Shown here piece by piece: positions 23,364 to 30,795 of a stretch of DNA of 35,150 nt. Position 1 is the stretch's first letter. Each line of letters opens with the position of its first letter. The position numbers and the translations under genes were made by a program. The notes beneath the pieces are model-generated. The model was not told where the DNA came from, ran no database searches, and was given only the letters and a program-made list of their open reading frames with translations. Source of the DNA: Bacteroidales bacterium (GTDB lineage Bacteria; Bacteroidota; Bacteroidia; Bacteroidales; JAADJA01); assembly GCA_020438105.1 (NCBI GenBank), contig JAGQVE010000008.1, positions 1 to 35,150 on the forward strand. The letters are read 5' to 3'.

Positions 23364-25259
23364 TTGAAAAAATACCTCAGCACCGAAAACCTGCTTCTCA
23401 TATTTATTCTTTTGGTTGCTTCTGTTCTCAGGTTTTATAATTACCCCAATCTTTTTGTACACTTCGATGAGTTCAGTGCATATTTCCGTACCGGATTTGA
23501 AAATTTCAGCGATCTGATTCAAAAAGGAGTTGTGGAACCCGATACTCACCCAGCAGGTGTTCAGGTGTTCCTTAATTATTGGGTTGCACTTGCAGGCCCT
23601 GATATGATGCTTTTTAAATTGCCCTTTGTTTTGATGGGTATTGCATCTATTTATCTGGCTTTTAAAATTGGGAAGTTATGGTTTAATCCCACGGTGGGTT
23701 TGATTACAGCCTTATTTATCGGCTTTACTCAATATTCCTTAACATATACGCTGTTTGCAAGGCCCTATGCCAGCGGTTTATTTTTCAGCCTGATGATGGT
23801 ATGGTTTTGGAGCCGGGCTTTTATAATTATTCGCGGACGATTCATAAACAATGTTATCGGATTTGTGATTTTTGGAGCCCTCTGTGCTTACGATCACTAT
23901 TTTGCTTTGTTTTTCCTGGTCCTTGTGTGGATGTCAGGGCTTTTTGTGATCAAATGTGATCAACTCCTAAAATATGTTTTGGCCGGTCTGGCAATCTTCA
24001 TCTTATTTACCCCGCACCTGAATATATTTTTCATTCAGTTGGGCAAGGGTGGTGTTGAAAGTTGGCTTGCTAAACCCACTCCTGTTTTTTTCATTGATTA
24101 CCTGAAGTATATCCTCCATTATAGTATCTGGATGTATCTTTTTGTCGCAATTCTTTTCGTGTTATCTTTTAGGGGAGTTCGAAATAACAAAATAAAGTTC
24201 AGGAAACAGTTTATTTTGATTTTCTGGATATTGACTACCTATCTTGTAGCCTATTTTTATTCAGTGTATCGTTCGGCAGTTTTGCAATACTCGGTATTGT
24301 TCTTTACTTTTCCTTTTTTGGTAATGCTGGCCTTTTCATTTTACAAATCACTAAAACCATGGTTGAATTTGTTAATCGTGATCATTTTTTTAGTGGTTTC
24401 ATTTTTTTCTCTGAAAAATGACCGGCATTATTTTTACCTGATGTATAACAGTGGATACGAAAAAATGCTGTCTGAATCGGAACGCATCATTCAACAGTAC
24501 GGGGAGGAGCATGTCACGGTTTTGCTCAACGAGCCTGAAAAAATCCAAAATTTTTACCTCGATAAACTCAAGATTCCGGCAGAGCATTTCAATAATATAA
24601 ATGAATTTGAAACGACCCGGGATTTTACGTATTTTCTGGATACCGTAAATACAGATTATTTGATCCTCGGAGGTGTTGGATTTTCGCATCCTGAATTTAT
24701 CCAAATGGCTGAAAACCGGTTTCCGTGCATGATATCGGAAAAAAACTGGTTTTTATGCGATTGGTTTTTATTTTCAAAGAAAATTCCATCTGATTTCGCC
24801 GGAGCAGCTGACCGGCTAATTTATAATTTCGAAAAACAGTACCATCAAAAACAAGGATTGATGAAGCCTGTAGAAAAACCGGCAGAATATATCAATCTTG
24901 TTGAATTTGGATTAGACTCATTGCTTTCGCATAAGAACAATTGGTTCAATCTTAAGCTTGTTATCAGGTCGGAAGTTCCTGTTGAGAGCGCACTTTTGAT
25001 TTCTGAAATTAAGGAGGGACAAAAAAATATTTTATGGTCGGCCACCCGATTTGGTGATTTCCAGTTTACGGCAGATAGCACGCAAACTATGTATCAAACT
25101 TTCAAGCTGAGTGATATCAATTTTGATCCTGAAGATGCCACATTTAAGGTGTACATTTGGAACCAGGAATTCGAATCGTTTTATATTAAATCATTCAGGT
25201 TCGAAACCCGCGATGGTAATCCATATTTATATGGCTTGTTTGCTCAAATTCCCCAGTAA
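23364..25259 (+). CDS. PMT/ArnT-like membrane glycosyltransferase (GT-C fold)
   Basis: 631 residues from a TTG start (MKKYLSTENL). About ten or eleven membrane segments fill residues 8-360. The first periplasmic loop has the acidic pair expected of lipid-linked sugar transferases (VHFDEFSAYF, D35/E36). It is followed by a THPAG segment and ARPYASGL, as in GT39/GT83-related proteins. A soluble periplasmic domain follows (about 365-631), ending in a beta-rich carbohydrate-binding-like part. The donor is probably a polyprenyl-phosphate sugar; the acceptor is unknown. The gene starts 41 bp after the E1 gene and may be co-transcribed, without obvious functional link. Confidence 0.8.
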   Translation: MKKYLSTENLLLIFILLVASVLRFYNYPNLFVHFDEFSAYFRTGFENFSDLIQKGVVEPDTHPAGVQVFLNYWVALAGPDMMLFKLPFVLMGIASIYLAFKIGKLWFNPTVGLITALFIGFTQYSLTYTLFARPYASGLFFSLMMVWFWSRAFIIIRGRFINNVIGFVIFGALCAYDHYFALFFLVLVWMSGLFVIKCDQLLKYVLAGLAIFILFTPHLNIFFIQLGKGGVESWLAKPTPVFFIDYLKYILHYSIWMYLFVAILFVLSFRGVRNNKIKFRKQFILIFWILTTYLVAYFYSVYRSAVLQYSVLFFTFPFLVMLAFSFYKSLKPWLNLLIVIIFLVVSFFSLKNDRHYFYLMYNSGYEKMLSESERIIQQYGEEHVTVLLNEPEKIQNFYLDKLKIPAEHFNNINEFETTRDFTYFLDTVNTDYLILGGVGFSHPEFIQMAENRFPCMISEKNWFLCDWFLFSKKIPSDFAGAADRLIYNFEKQYHQKQGLMKPVEKPAEYINLVEFGLDSLLSHKNNWFNLKLVIRSEVPVESALLISEIKEGQKNILWSATRFGDFQFTADSTQTMYQTFKLSDINFDPEDATFKVYIWNQEFESFYIKSFRFETRDGNPYLYGLFAQIPQ

Positions 25260-25331
25260 TTTTATAATTTCGGTTTTTAAAATATTGAGGCATTTTTGGA
25301 GTTAATGCTAATTGAAATTGCTTGTTTTACT

Positions 25332-25901
25332 ATGCACGAAATTGAACCGCATTATAACTGGAGACATTTATATATTGCTGCTGAAGATGCACGCTCACCC
25401 TTTTATGGTAAGGAATACAGCGAGTTTGAATTTTCCAATGCGGTGTATGATCATTTTATTCATCCGCAATGGGACCACATGGGTTCGGCTACACTTTATA
25501 TGAAGTTGCTATACACCAATTACAGCTATGGCTATTGCATCATCGAACTGATTGGGGAGTGGAACGATTGTCTTTATAACGACATCATGTATCTTAAGCG
25601 GAATATTGCAGATCATCTTATCCAAAATGGTATTACCAAATATATTTTAATAGGTGAAAATGTATTGAATTTCCATGCATCCGAAAATGATTATTACCAG
25701 GAATGGTTCGAAGATATTGAAGATGGTTGGATAGCCTTTATCAACTTCAGGGACCATGTTATGGTGGAGATGGGACGGGCATATATTGATTATTACGTTG
25801 CAATGGGAGGCTCTCTGAATGAGATCGCCTGGCGTGCCACAGCTCCAAATAAACTTTTCGAAATGATCAACCACCTGATGATGAAAAGACTTCCTGCCTG
25901 A
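25332..25901 (+). CDS. Conserved hypothetical protein (MHEIEPxYNWR family)
   Basis: 189 residues from the ATG chosen here. Two in-frame starts lie further upstream (TTG 25296, ATG 25305), but the conserved part known to me in Bacteroidota begins at MHEIEPHYNWRHLYIAAEDA. Other recognisable blocks are SPFYGKEYSEFEFSNAVYDH, FIHPQWDHMGS, IIELIGEWNDC and YILIGENVLNFH. No signal peptide, membrane segment or catalytic motif is evident. The protein is acidic and aromatic-rich. I know of no function for this family and assign none. Confidence 0.8.
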   Translation: MHEIEPHYNWRHLYIAAEDARSPFYGKEYSEFEFSNAVYDHFIHPQWDHMGSATLYMKLLYTNYSYGYCIIELIGEWNDCLYNDIMYLKRNIADHLIQNGITKYILIGENVLNFHASENDYYQEWFEDIEDGWIAFINFRDHVMVEMGRAYIDYYVAMGGSLNEIAWRATAPNKLFEMINHLMMKRLPA

Positions 25902-25962
25902 TTTTGAACTTCGGAATAATTTTCTTTATTTTGTGACATAATCAGGTCATTCCCTTTCTTAC

Positions 25963-26235
25963 ATGAAAAAACATTACAACATCACTGTCAGAGGAAAAGT
26001 GCAGGGTGTAGGTTTCAGGTTCTCTTGTATGGAGGTTGCCTACAAGTTCAATGTTAAAGGATTTGTCAGAAACCGTTCTGATCGGTCAGTTTACATCGAA
26101 GCCGAAGGTGAAGAACCCGAATTAAATGCATTCAGGGAATGGTGTGCCAGAGGTCCGGTTTGGGCCAGGGTAAATGAGGTTTCAGAAGAGGAAGGAGAAA
26201 TTCAAAATTTCAGTTCCTTTGAGATCGCCCGTTAA
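25963..26235 (+). CDS. acyP: Acylphosphatase
   Basis: 90 residues, the normal size. The phosphate-binding loop GKVQGVGFRF carries the catalytic arginine R19. The catalytic asparagine is N37 in GFVRNRSD, where most family members have RNLPDG. It hydrolyses acyl phosphates such as acetyl phosphate or carbamoyl phosphate. The last stop base pairs are shared with the convergent mnmD stop (TTAA), so the genes overlap by 4 bp. Confidence 0.95.
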   Translation: MKKHYNITVRGKVQGVGFRFSCMEVAYKFNVKGFVRNRSDRSVYIEAEGEEPELNAFREWCARGPVWARVNEVSEEEGEIQNFSSFEIAR

Positions 26236-26900
26236 GTTTTTAATTTAAAGGCCCTTATAATTTCACGCTTTCCTTTTGGTCCCGGAATTTTTTCAACGCT
26301 AAATCCGGCTGCTTGCAACGCCCTTTTTACAGCGCCTCTCGACGAATAGGTTACCAACACTCCCCCGGGTTTTAACCATTTGAATATTTTGATAAATTGT
26401 TCTTCCGACCACAATTCAGGTTGCACATCAGGTGAAAATGCATCAAAATAAACCAAATGGAAGCTGCATTCATCAAATTCAACCAACTGAAGTGTTTTAT
26501 CTATTTTTTGCAATGCAAAGTTTTGATCAAGTGAAACCCATTGATTCCAGGCCGATTGATGTATATTTTTAAAAACAGGGGTGGCCTTAATTGAATCAAG
26601 CAGCTCGGGATAGTTAAGTTGATTTATCACAGAAGCATCCGGAGGAAAGGGCTCAATGGCGGTGTAATTTACATTTTGTGAGTTACTGTGCATGAAGGTG
26701 AGCAAGATATTTAGACCGGTACCCATCCCTATTTCAAGCACTGAAACGTGCTCTTCTTCTTTAAACAGCTTTAAGCCACTTTGAATAAATACATGCCTTG
26801 ATTCATTGATTGCTCCATATTTTGAGTGATAAACCTCATTGAGGTCATCATTAAATAAAGTTACTGATCCATCTTCGGTTAGAATAATTTTTATCGACAT
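26232..26900 (-). CDS. mnmD: tRNA (mnm5s2U34)-methyltransferase MnmD, stand-alone
   Basis: 222 residues. The SAM-binding motif I is VLEIGMGTGLNILLT (54-68), the acidic motif is AIEPFP, and the family hallmark FDAFSPDVQPELW (152-164) and glycine/lysine loop PGPKGKREI (206-214) are present. It matches the N-terminal half of E. coli MnmC, which methylates 5-aminomethyl-2-thiouridine at the tRNA wobble position. The FAD-dependent half that removes the carboxymethyl group is absent, as is common outside gamma-proteobacteria. Commonly labelled DUF752. Confidence 0.92.
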   Translation of the reverse strand: MSIKIILTEDGSVTLFNDDLNEVYHSKYGAINESRHVFIQSGLKLFKEEEHVSVLEIGMGTGLNILLTFMHSNSQNVNYTAIEPFPPDASVINQLNYPELLDSIKATPVFKNIHQSAWNQWVSLDQNFALQKIDKTLQLVEFDECSFHLVYFDAFSPDVQPELWSEEQFIKIFKWLKPGGVLVTYSSRGAVKRALQAAGFSVEKIPGPKGKREIIRAFKLKT

Positions 26901-27086
26901 GTGTTATCTCCGTTTTCGTAGCACTTGCTGGGTTGATACCCAAAAAAATGACCTGTTGGAGTCATTATCCGTTTTGCGAATGTATAAAATAAATTCTTGT
27001 TTTTCAGTGCGGTAACAGGGATTTCAGAAGAAGTGAAAAAATCCGATTCGCCGTTATCAAAGGGCAATCTTCCGATATCAGTATAA

Positions 27087-27114
27087 TTTCACCCCTTTTT
27101 CACCCGATTTTCAC
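27087..27114 (+). promoter_or_regulatory. Three direct TTTCAC repeats with exact 11-bp period
   Basis: TTTCAC occurs at 27087, 27098 and 27109, each followed by a C-rich or GC-containing segment. The 11-bp spacing puts the copies on one DNA face. The cluster is centred about 95 bp before the predicted sigma54 start, a normal enhancer distance. Confidence 0.55.
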
Positions 27115-27168
27115 GCCTTCAAAAAGGTGTTGTTTTTTAAGTGTCAATAAATCAATGAAATACAAGCT

Positions 27169-27185
27169 TTGGCACAAACATTGAA
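27169..27185 (+). promoter_or_regulatory. Probable sigma54 promoter of the 60-aa gene
   Basis: TTTGGCACAAACATTGAA matches the -24/-12 consensus TTGGCAC-N5-TTGC with correct spacing; only the C of the -12 GC is A. The predicted start at about 27196 leaves a 43-nt leader. Confidence 0.5.
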
Positions 27186-27238
27186 AAAGGAGGGAAGCAA
27201 ATCAAGGTAAGTTAATTTAATAATCTAAAATTCACATC

Positions 27239-27421
27239 ATGACAAAAAAAGAAAAAATTGGTTTAGATCTGATTTATAGTCATGCAGGTAAGCGTAGGGT
27301 GTACGAAACCTATTTAAAATCTAATCCTGAAATGGCCCAGAAATATCTGGAGTTTATTTCGAAGAATACGGCAGCCCAATATATAAAGTGGGATGGCATA
27401 AAGAAAAAATTCAAAGCTTAA
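27239..27421 (+). CDS. 60-aa basic protein of unknown function
   Basis: A small, lysine-rich, mostly helical protein (MTKKEKIGLDLIYSHAGKRR; end YIKWDGIKKKFKA). No signal peptide, cysteine motif or membrane segment. I recognise no family. Coding status is supported by a clean ATG, a complete frame and a well-placed sigma54-like promoter with repeats. The alternation of KRRVYETYLKSNPEMAQKYLEF suggests a two- or three-helix bundle. Possibly a regulated small effector or adaptor; that is a guess. Confidence 0.65.
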   Translation: MTKKEKIGLDLIYSHAGKRRVYETYLKSNPEMAQKYLEFISKNTAAQYIKWDGIKKKFKA

Positions 27422-27445
27422 TTCAAGCCGAAGATATTCCTGTAT

Positions 27446-28744
27446 TTACTTAGTAAACTGTAAGTGTAAATCCAAAATGGGATCAGAAAATGTAAAAGTT
27501 TTCTGATTTTCCATTTGTGGCCAGCTTTTAATCACAACTTCATTGTTGGAAACCAAATAAAGCTGGCTACTTAAATTATCAAAAGATATATGTGAAATAT
27601 CGTTTTGGCTGTCGATTTTTATCAAATACATCAGTGAAGGGTCATAAAGGAAGATACCTTCATCACTTCCAATAAGGACTTTCCCATTTTCAAGTGAAAC
27701 GGAGCAGTGGATAAAACCAGCAGATATGTCAATCGTCGACGTTACATTTTCGGCTATATAATACAACACTACTTTGCCCGTCTGATTTTCATTGGCAGTA
27801 ATTAAAACACTTGTGTTCTCCTGCGAATGAAATCCAACAATCTTATAATTCGTAAAAAACCTTTGCTTCTCCGCTCCGGTTGTGGCATAAATTGTTTTGA
27901 TATAAGTGGGCCCGCTGTTGGTTCGCTGGAAGTCGGCAAGGATATAATTATCTTCTTTCCAAATTATTGCCGGTGATTCGGTTTCCGCCACATTGCTGTT
28001 AAAGTCGATAGCTCCGGTTTGGGAATAACCATAAATATAGTCCGTAAAATAAGTTGTGTAAATCAATCCGTCAAAAAATAAACATCCGGCATTGTGCATT
28101 GGCTGCAAAGGAACCTGTTCTATCTGCCAATCGATTTTATTTTCATTAAGATTGAACGCGAGTAAGTTTAGTTTCGAGGCTCCGGAGATATACATCTGCC
28201 CCCCGGCCGAATTGATGGCACTCGCTGTAAAATCGCCGTCTATCCCGGTAATTAAGTTAGGATCGCTTGACAAAGAAAACCCGTAAAGCTCCATTAAATT
28301 GTTGTTTTTTTGAGTAATGACAATTGCGCGTTTCAGCTGGGTTGGTAATACGGATATGTGAATTGGCTGATAAACATTTTTAAATTGAGAACCATCCTCC
28401 GCACGGATTAGCAGGTAATAATCACCACTTTCAGAAATGCTTTCGTTAATGGGATAATGCATCATAATATCCACTTCCCTGGAATTTGGGAACTCATACC
28501 TGGGTTGTTGAACCGATGTGAAATTTTGATCAGTAATGGTGATTTTGACTGATGTAACAGGATTGTCATCGCTTATGCTTGCCTGAATCCATATGGAATC
28601 CAGGGTGCTGAATTGCTGATTTGCAGATGGGCTTTCGATATTAATTACAGGTACTTTATTAGCCACTTCCTTTTTGCATGAAATGGCAATAATTAAAAGC
28701 AAAAAAATGAAAGCATTGTAATATATCAACTTGTACCCGATCAT
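27446..28744 (-). CDS. Lipoprotein with Ig-like domain and probable beta-propeller
   Basis: 432 residues. The lipoprotein signal has lipobox IAISC with acylated C23 and a following KK. Residues about 30-135 look like an Ig-like or Big_9-type module (VPVINIESPSANQQFSTLDS, then WIQASISDDNPVTSVKITI). Residues about 140-432 are repeated short strands with recurring hydrophobic-x-hydrophobic pairs and aromatic-rich turns, consistent with a beta-propeller of six or seven blades. No catalytic motif visible. It has few Met and high Asn/Ser, typical of surface lipoproteins in this phylum. Binding partner unknown. Confidence 0.8.
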   Translation of the reverse strand: MIGYKLIYYNAFIFLLLIIAISCKKEVANKVPVINIESPSANQQFSTLDSIWIQASISDDNPVTSVKITITDQNFTSVQQPRYEFPNSREVDIMMHYPINESISESGDYYLLIRAEDGSQFKNVYQPIHISVLPTQLKRAIVITQKNNNLMELYGFSLSSDPNLITGIDGDFTASAINSAGGQMYISGASKLNLLAFNLNENKIDWQIEQVPLQPMHNAGCLFFDGLIYTTYFTDYIYGYSQTGAIDFNSNVAETESPAIIWKEDNYILADFQRTNSGPTYIKTIYATTGAEKQRFFTNYKIVGFHSQENTSVLITANENQTGKVVLYYIAENVTSTIDISAGFIHCSVSLENGKVLIGSDEGIFLYDPSLMYLIKIDSQNDISHISFDNLSSQLYLVSNNEVVIKSWPQMENQKTFTFSDPILDLHLQFTK

Positions 28745-28836
28745 CTGTCATTTTAATAATAATGATATAAAAATAGAAAATTAAGAGCAGTTACTGTTCA
28801 GGATTTGTATCTTTAGGCCACAAAACCATAAAAAAT

Positions 28837-29544
28837 ATGCTTTACCAATTGAATTTTGAAAAGATCCTGTTTCTCGACATTGAAACAGTTCCAATGGTGG
28901 AAAATTATGATTTATTGCCTGAGAAATTCAGGATGTTATGGGATAAAAAGAGTGAATATTTGAAACGAAATCCTGAAGATACCTCTGCAACAATTTTTAA
29001 CAGGGCCGGTATTTATGCCGAATTTGGCAAAATAGTATGTATTTCCGTTGGTTACCAATACAATCAGGATTTCAGAATGAAATCATTTTATGGCGAAGAT
29101 GAGTTTATTTTACTTCAGGAGTTTGCTGAACTGTTGAACCGTCATTTTAATCATCGTGATCATATGCTTTGTGCTCACAATGGTAAAGAGTTTGATTATC
29201 CGTATATCGCCCGAAGAATGCTGATCAACGGGATTCCCCTTCCTCAGGTTATAAACCTTGCCGGCAAAAAACCCTGGGAAGTTCCACACCTTGATACAAT
29301 GGAGCTGTGGAAGTTCGGGGATTATAAAAATTACACTTCGCTCGAATTGTTAACCGCAGTGTTTGGCATTCCCACTCCCAAAGAGGATATTGACGGAAGT
29401 ATGGTAGCTGACGTGTATTACAAAGAGAAAAACCTTGAACGAATTGCCCAATACTGTCAGCGCGATATGCTTGCAGTAGCACAATTACTCAAGTGTTACC
29501 TTGGCAAACCGATGATAAAAGAGCAGGATGTAGTCGTGGTTTAG
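28837..29544 (+). CDS. Predicted 3'-5' exonuclease (PolB-associated, DEDDy type)
   Basis: 235 residues. The exonuclease motifs are complete: Exo I LFLDIET (D14, E16), Exo II AHNGKEFDYPYI (D121) and Exo III YCQRDMLAV (Y207, D211). This is the small PolB-like exonuclease family found alone in Bacteroidota, thought to degrade or proofread DNA 3' ends; the substrate is not known. It begins a rightward cluster with the metallophosphoesterase 2 bp after its stop. Confidence 0.9.
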   Translation: MLYQLNFEKILFLDIETVPMVENYDLLPEKFRMLWDKKSEYLKRNPEDTSATIFNRAGIYAEFGKIVCISVGYQYNQDFRMKSFYGEDEFILLQEFAELLNRHFNHRDHMLCAHNGKEFDYPYIARRMLINGIPLPQVINLAGKKPWEVPHLDTMELWKFGDYKNYTSLELLTAVFGIPTPKEDIDGSMVADVYYKEKNLERIAQYCQRDMLAVAQLLKCYLGKPMIKEQDVVVV

Positions 29545-29546
29545 CT

Positions 29547-30329
29547 ATGAAAATTGGCATTGTTAGCGACATACATGAAGATGCTGTAAATCTGGAAAAG
29601 GCACTTATTGCGCTCGAGAAGCAAAATTGTGACAAAGTAGTTTGCCTGGGTGATATCATCGGTTTTAGTTACCCGAATTTCGGGTTTTTTGATACCCGCA
29701 ACGCCGGACGGTGCATCGACCTGATCAAAGCCAATTGCGCTGTTACAGTTGTTGGAAATCATGATTTGTATACCGTGCGCAGGGTCCCGATGCACAATGC
29801 CGGTTTCAATTATCCACCCTATTGGTTTCAACTGGATTATGCGGAACGAAAAAAGCTCGCAGGCGGGGAAGTTTGGCTAAACGAGGAAAATGAATTTGAT
29901 CCGTTGATCAAGGCCGGCCACCGTGATTTTTTAAAGCAATTGCCGGAGTTTATGGTGCTTGAAACCGACTCGGTGAAAATTATGCTTTCACATTATCAAT
30001 ATCCTGATCCTACCGGTTCAAGCCGGAGGTTATTTGAAAAGCCCGGGCCGGTTGTTGATCATTTGAATTTTATTTCGGATCATGATTGTTCCATCGGTTT
30101 TTCAGGGCATTTGCATACGGAAGGGGCGAAGGTTATTACAACTTTATATGAACATAATTTTAATTTTGAAACAATTCAGCTGACAAAAGAACCTGCATGT
30201 ATTACCGGGCCTTGCATTGCCAATGGGAAATACGATAATGGGTACATGATTTTTAATACTGTTAGCTTTGAATTAAATGTAATTCCTTTAAATTCGCCAA
30301 AGAGAACAATGCAGGTCGTATATGTTTAA
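29547..30329 (+). CDS. Calcineurin-like metallophosphoesterase
   Basis: 260 residues from the ATG directly after the exonuclease stop; an earlier in-frame start would overlap that gene and add a non-conserved tail. Metal ligands: D8 and H10 in VSDIHED, D36 in LGDIIG, N71-H72 in GNHD, the later MLSHYQYP histidine and GFSGHLHTE. This is the YfcE-like / UPF0025-type phosphoesterase arrangement, which needs two divalent metals. Substrate is unknown; a phosphodiester or nucleotide is likely. It overlaps the next gene by 8 bp, so translation is probably coupled. Confidence 0.9.
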   Translation: MKIGIVSDIHEDAVNLEKALIALEKQNCDKVVCLGDIIGFSYPNFGFFDTRNAGRCIDLIKANCAVTVVGNHDLYTVRRVPMHNAGFNYPPYWFQLDYAERKKLAGGEVWLNEENEFDPLIKAGHRDFLKQLPEFMVLETDSVKIMLSHYQYPDPTGSSRRLFEKPGPVVDHLNFISDHDCSIGFSGHLHTEGAKVITTLYEHNFNFETIQLTKEPACITGPCIANGKYDNGYMIFNTVSFELNVIPLNSPKRTMQVVYV

Positions 30330-30744
30330 AATCAGTAAGGCAGGGGTTTTTGTTAATTATGTGCTTTTGCTTGTGACAATAGCATTTGCAGGATGTAAAA
30401 CTCCCTGTGCCTGCCCTGATATTTATGCTCCCGTGTGTGGCGATAATGGCAGAACTTATGCAAATCCCTGCGAAGCCATGTGTGATAAGGTGAATTATTA
30501 TGATGGGGAGTGCCCGGCTTATGGCATCGGTGTGGTTCAAATTACGGGAGATACAACTGCCGGCTGCAATTTCCTGGTGAAGATACTCAATGTAAGCTAT
30601 AAACCTGATTCGCTGCCTGCTGAATTCAAAGAAGATGATCTTTTTGTTTCTTTAAAATACCGGAGGCTCAACCAATATGAAGAGTGTGAAGAGCTTAATC
30701 AAATTTTTCAGGTTATTGAAATCCAGGAAATCAATTCATACTGA
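30322..30744 (+). CDS. Kazal-domain lipoprotein (putative serine-protease inhibitor)
   Basis: 140 residues. Lipobox FAGC gives acylated C25. A Kazal module follows with six cysteines in order: C29, C31, C39, C50, C54 and C64. It contains the signature segments YAPVCGDNGRTYANPCEAMC. The reactive-site position lies between C31 and C39 (PDIYAPV), so the P1 residue cannot be fixed without an alignment. A beta-rich tail (70-140) of unknown type follows. Surface location suggests protection from secreted or predator proteases. Overlaps the phosphoesterase gene by 8 bp. Confidence 0.85.
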   Translation: MFKISKAGVFVNYVLLLVTIAFAGCKTPCACPDIYAPVCGDNGRTYANPCEAMCDKVNYYDGECPAYGIGVVQITGDTTAGCNFLVKILNVSYKPDSLPAEFKEDDLFVSLKYRRLNQYEECEELNQIFQVIEIQEINSY

Positions 30745-30763
30745 TTTATAACATGGCCCTTTG

Positions 30764-30771
30764 TATATTTG
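30764..30771 (+). promoter_or_regulatory. Exact -7 element for the ArnT-like gene
   Basis: TATATTTG, start site near 30777, leader about 19 nt. No clear -33 TTTG; a TTTG overlaps the element's upstream edge. Confidence 0.5.
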
Positions 30772-30795
30772 TGCATTCATAACTAAATATTTTTC

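Larger units (their letters stand above)
26901..27238. other. 338-bp non-coding region between mnmD and the 60-aa orphan gene
   Basis: The longest gene-free stretch here. It holds a GGGTTGATACCC inverted repeat (26931-26942), the three phased TTTCAC repeats and the sigma54-like element listed separately, and an inverted TTTCAC copy at 27033-27038. I see no reading frame worth calling and no recognisable RNA family. Confidence 0.7.

Noticed and set aside
29493..29546. Extended N-terminus of the metallophosphoesterase
   Set aside because: It would overlap the exonuclease gene and adds a non-conserved tail before the clear MKIGIVSDIHE start.
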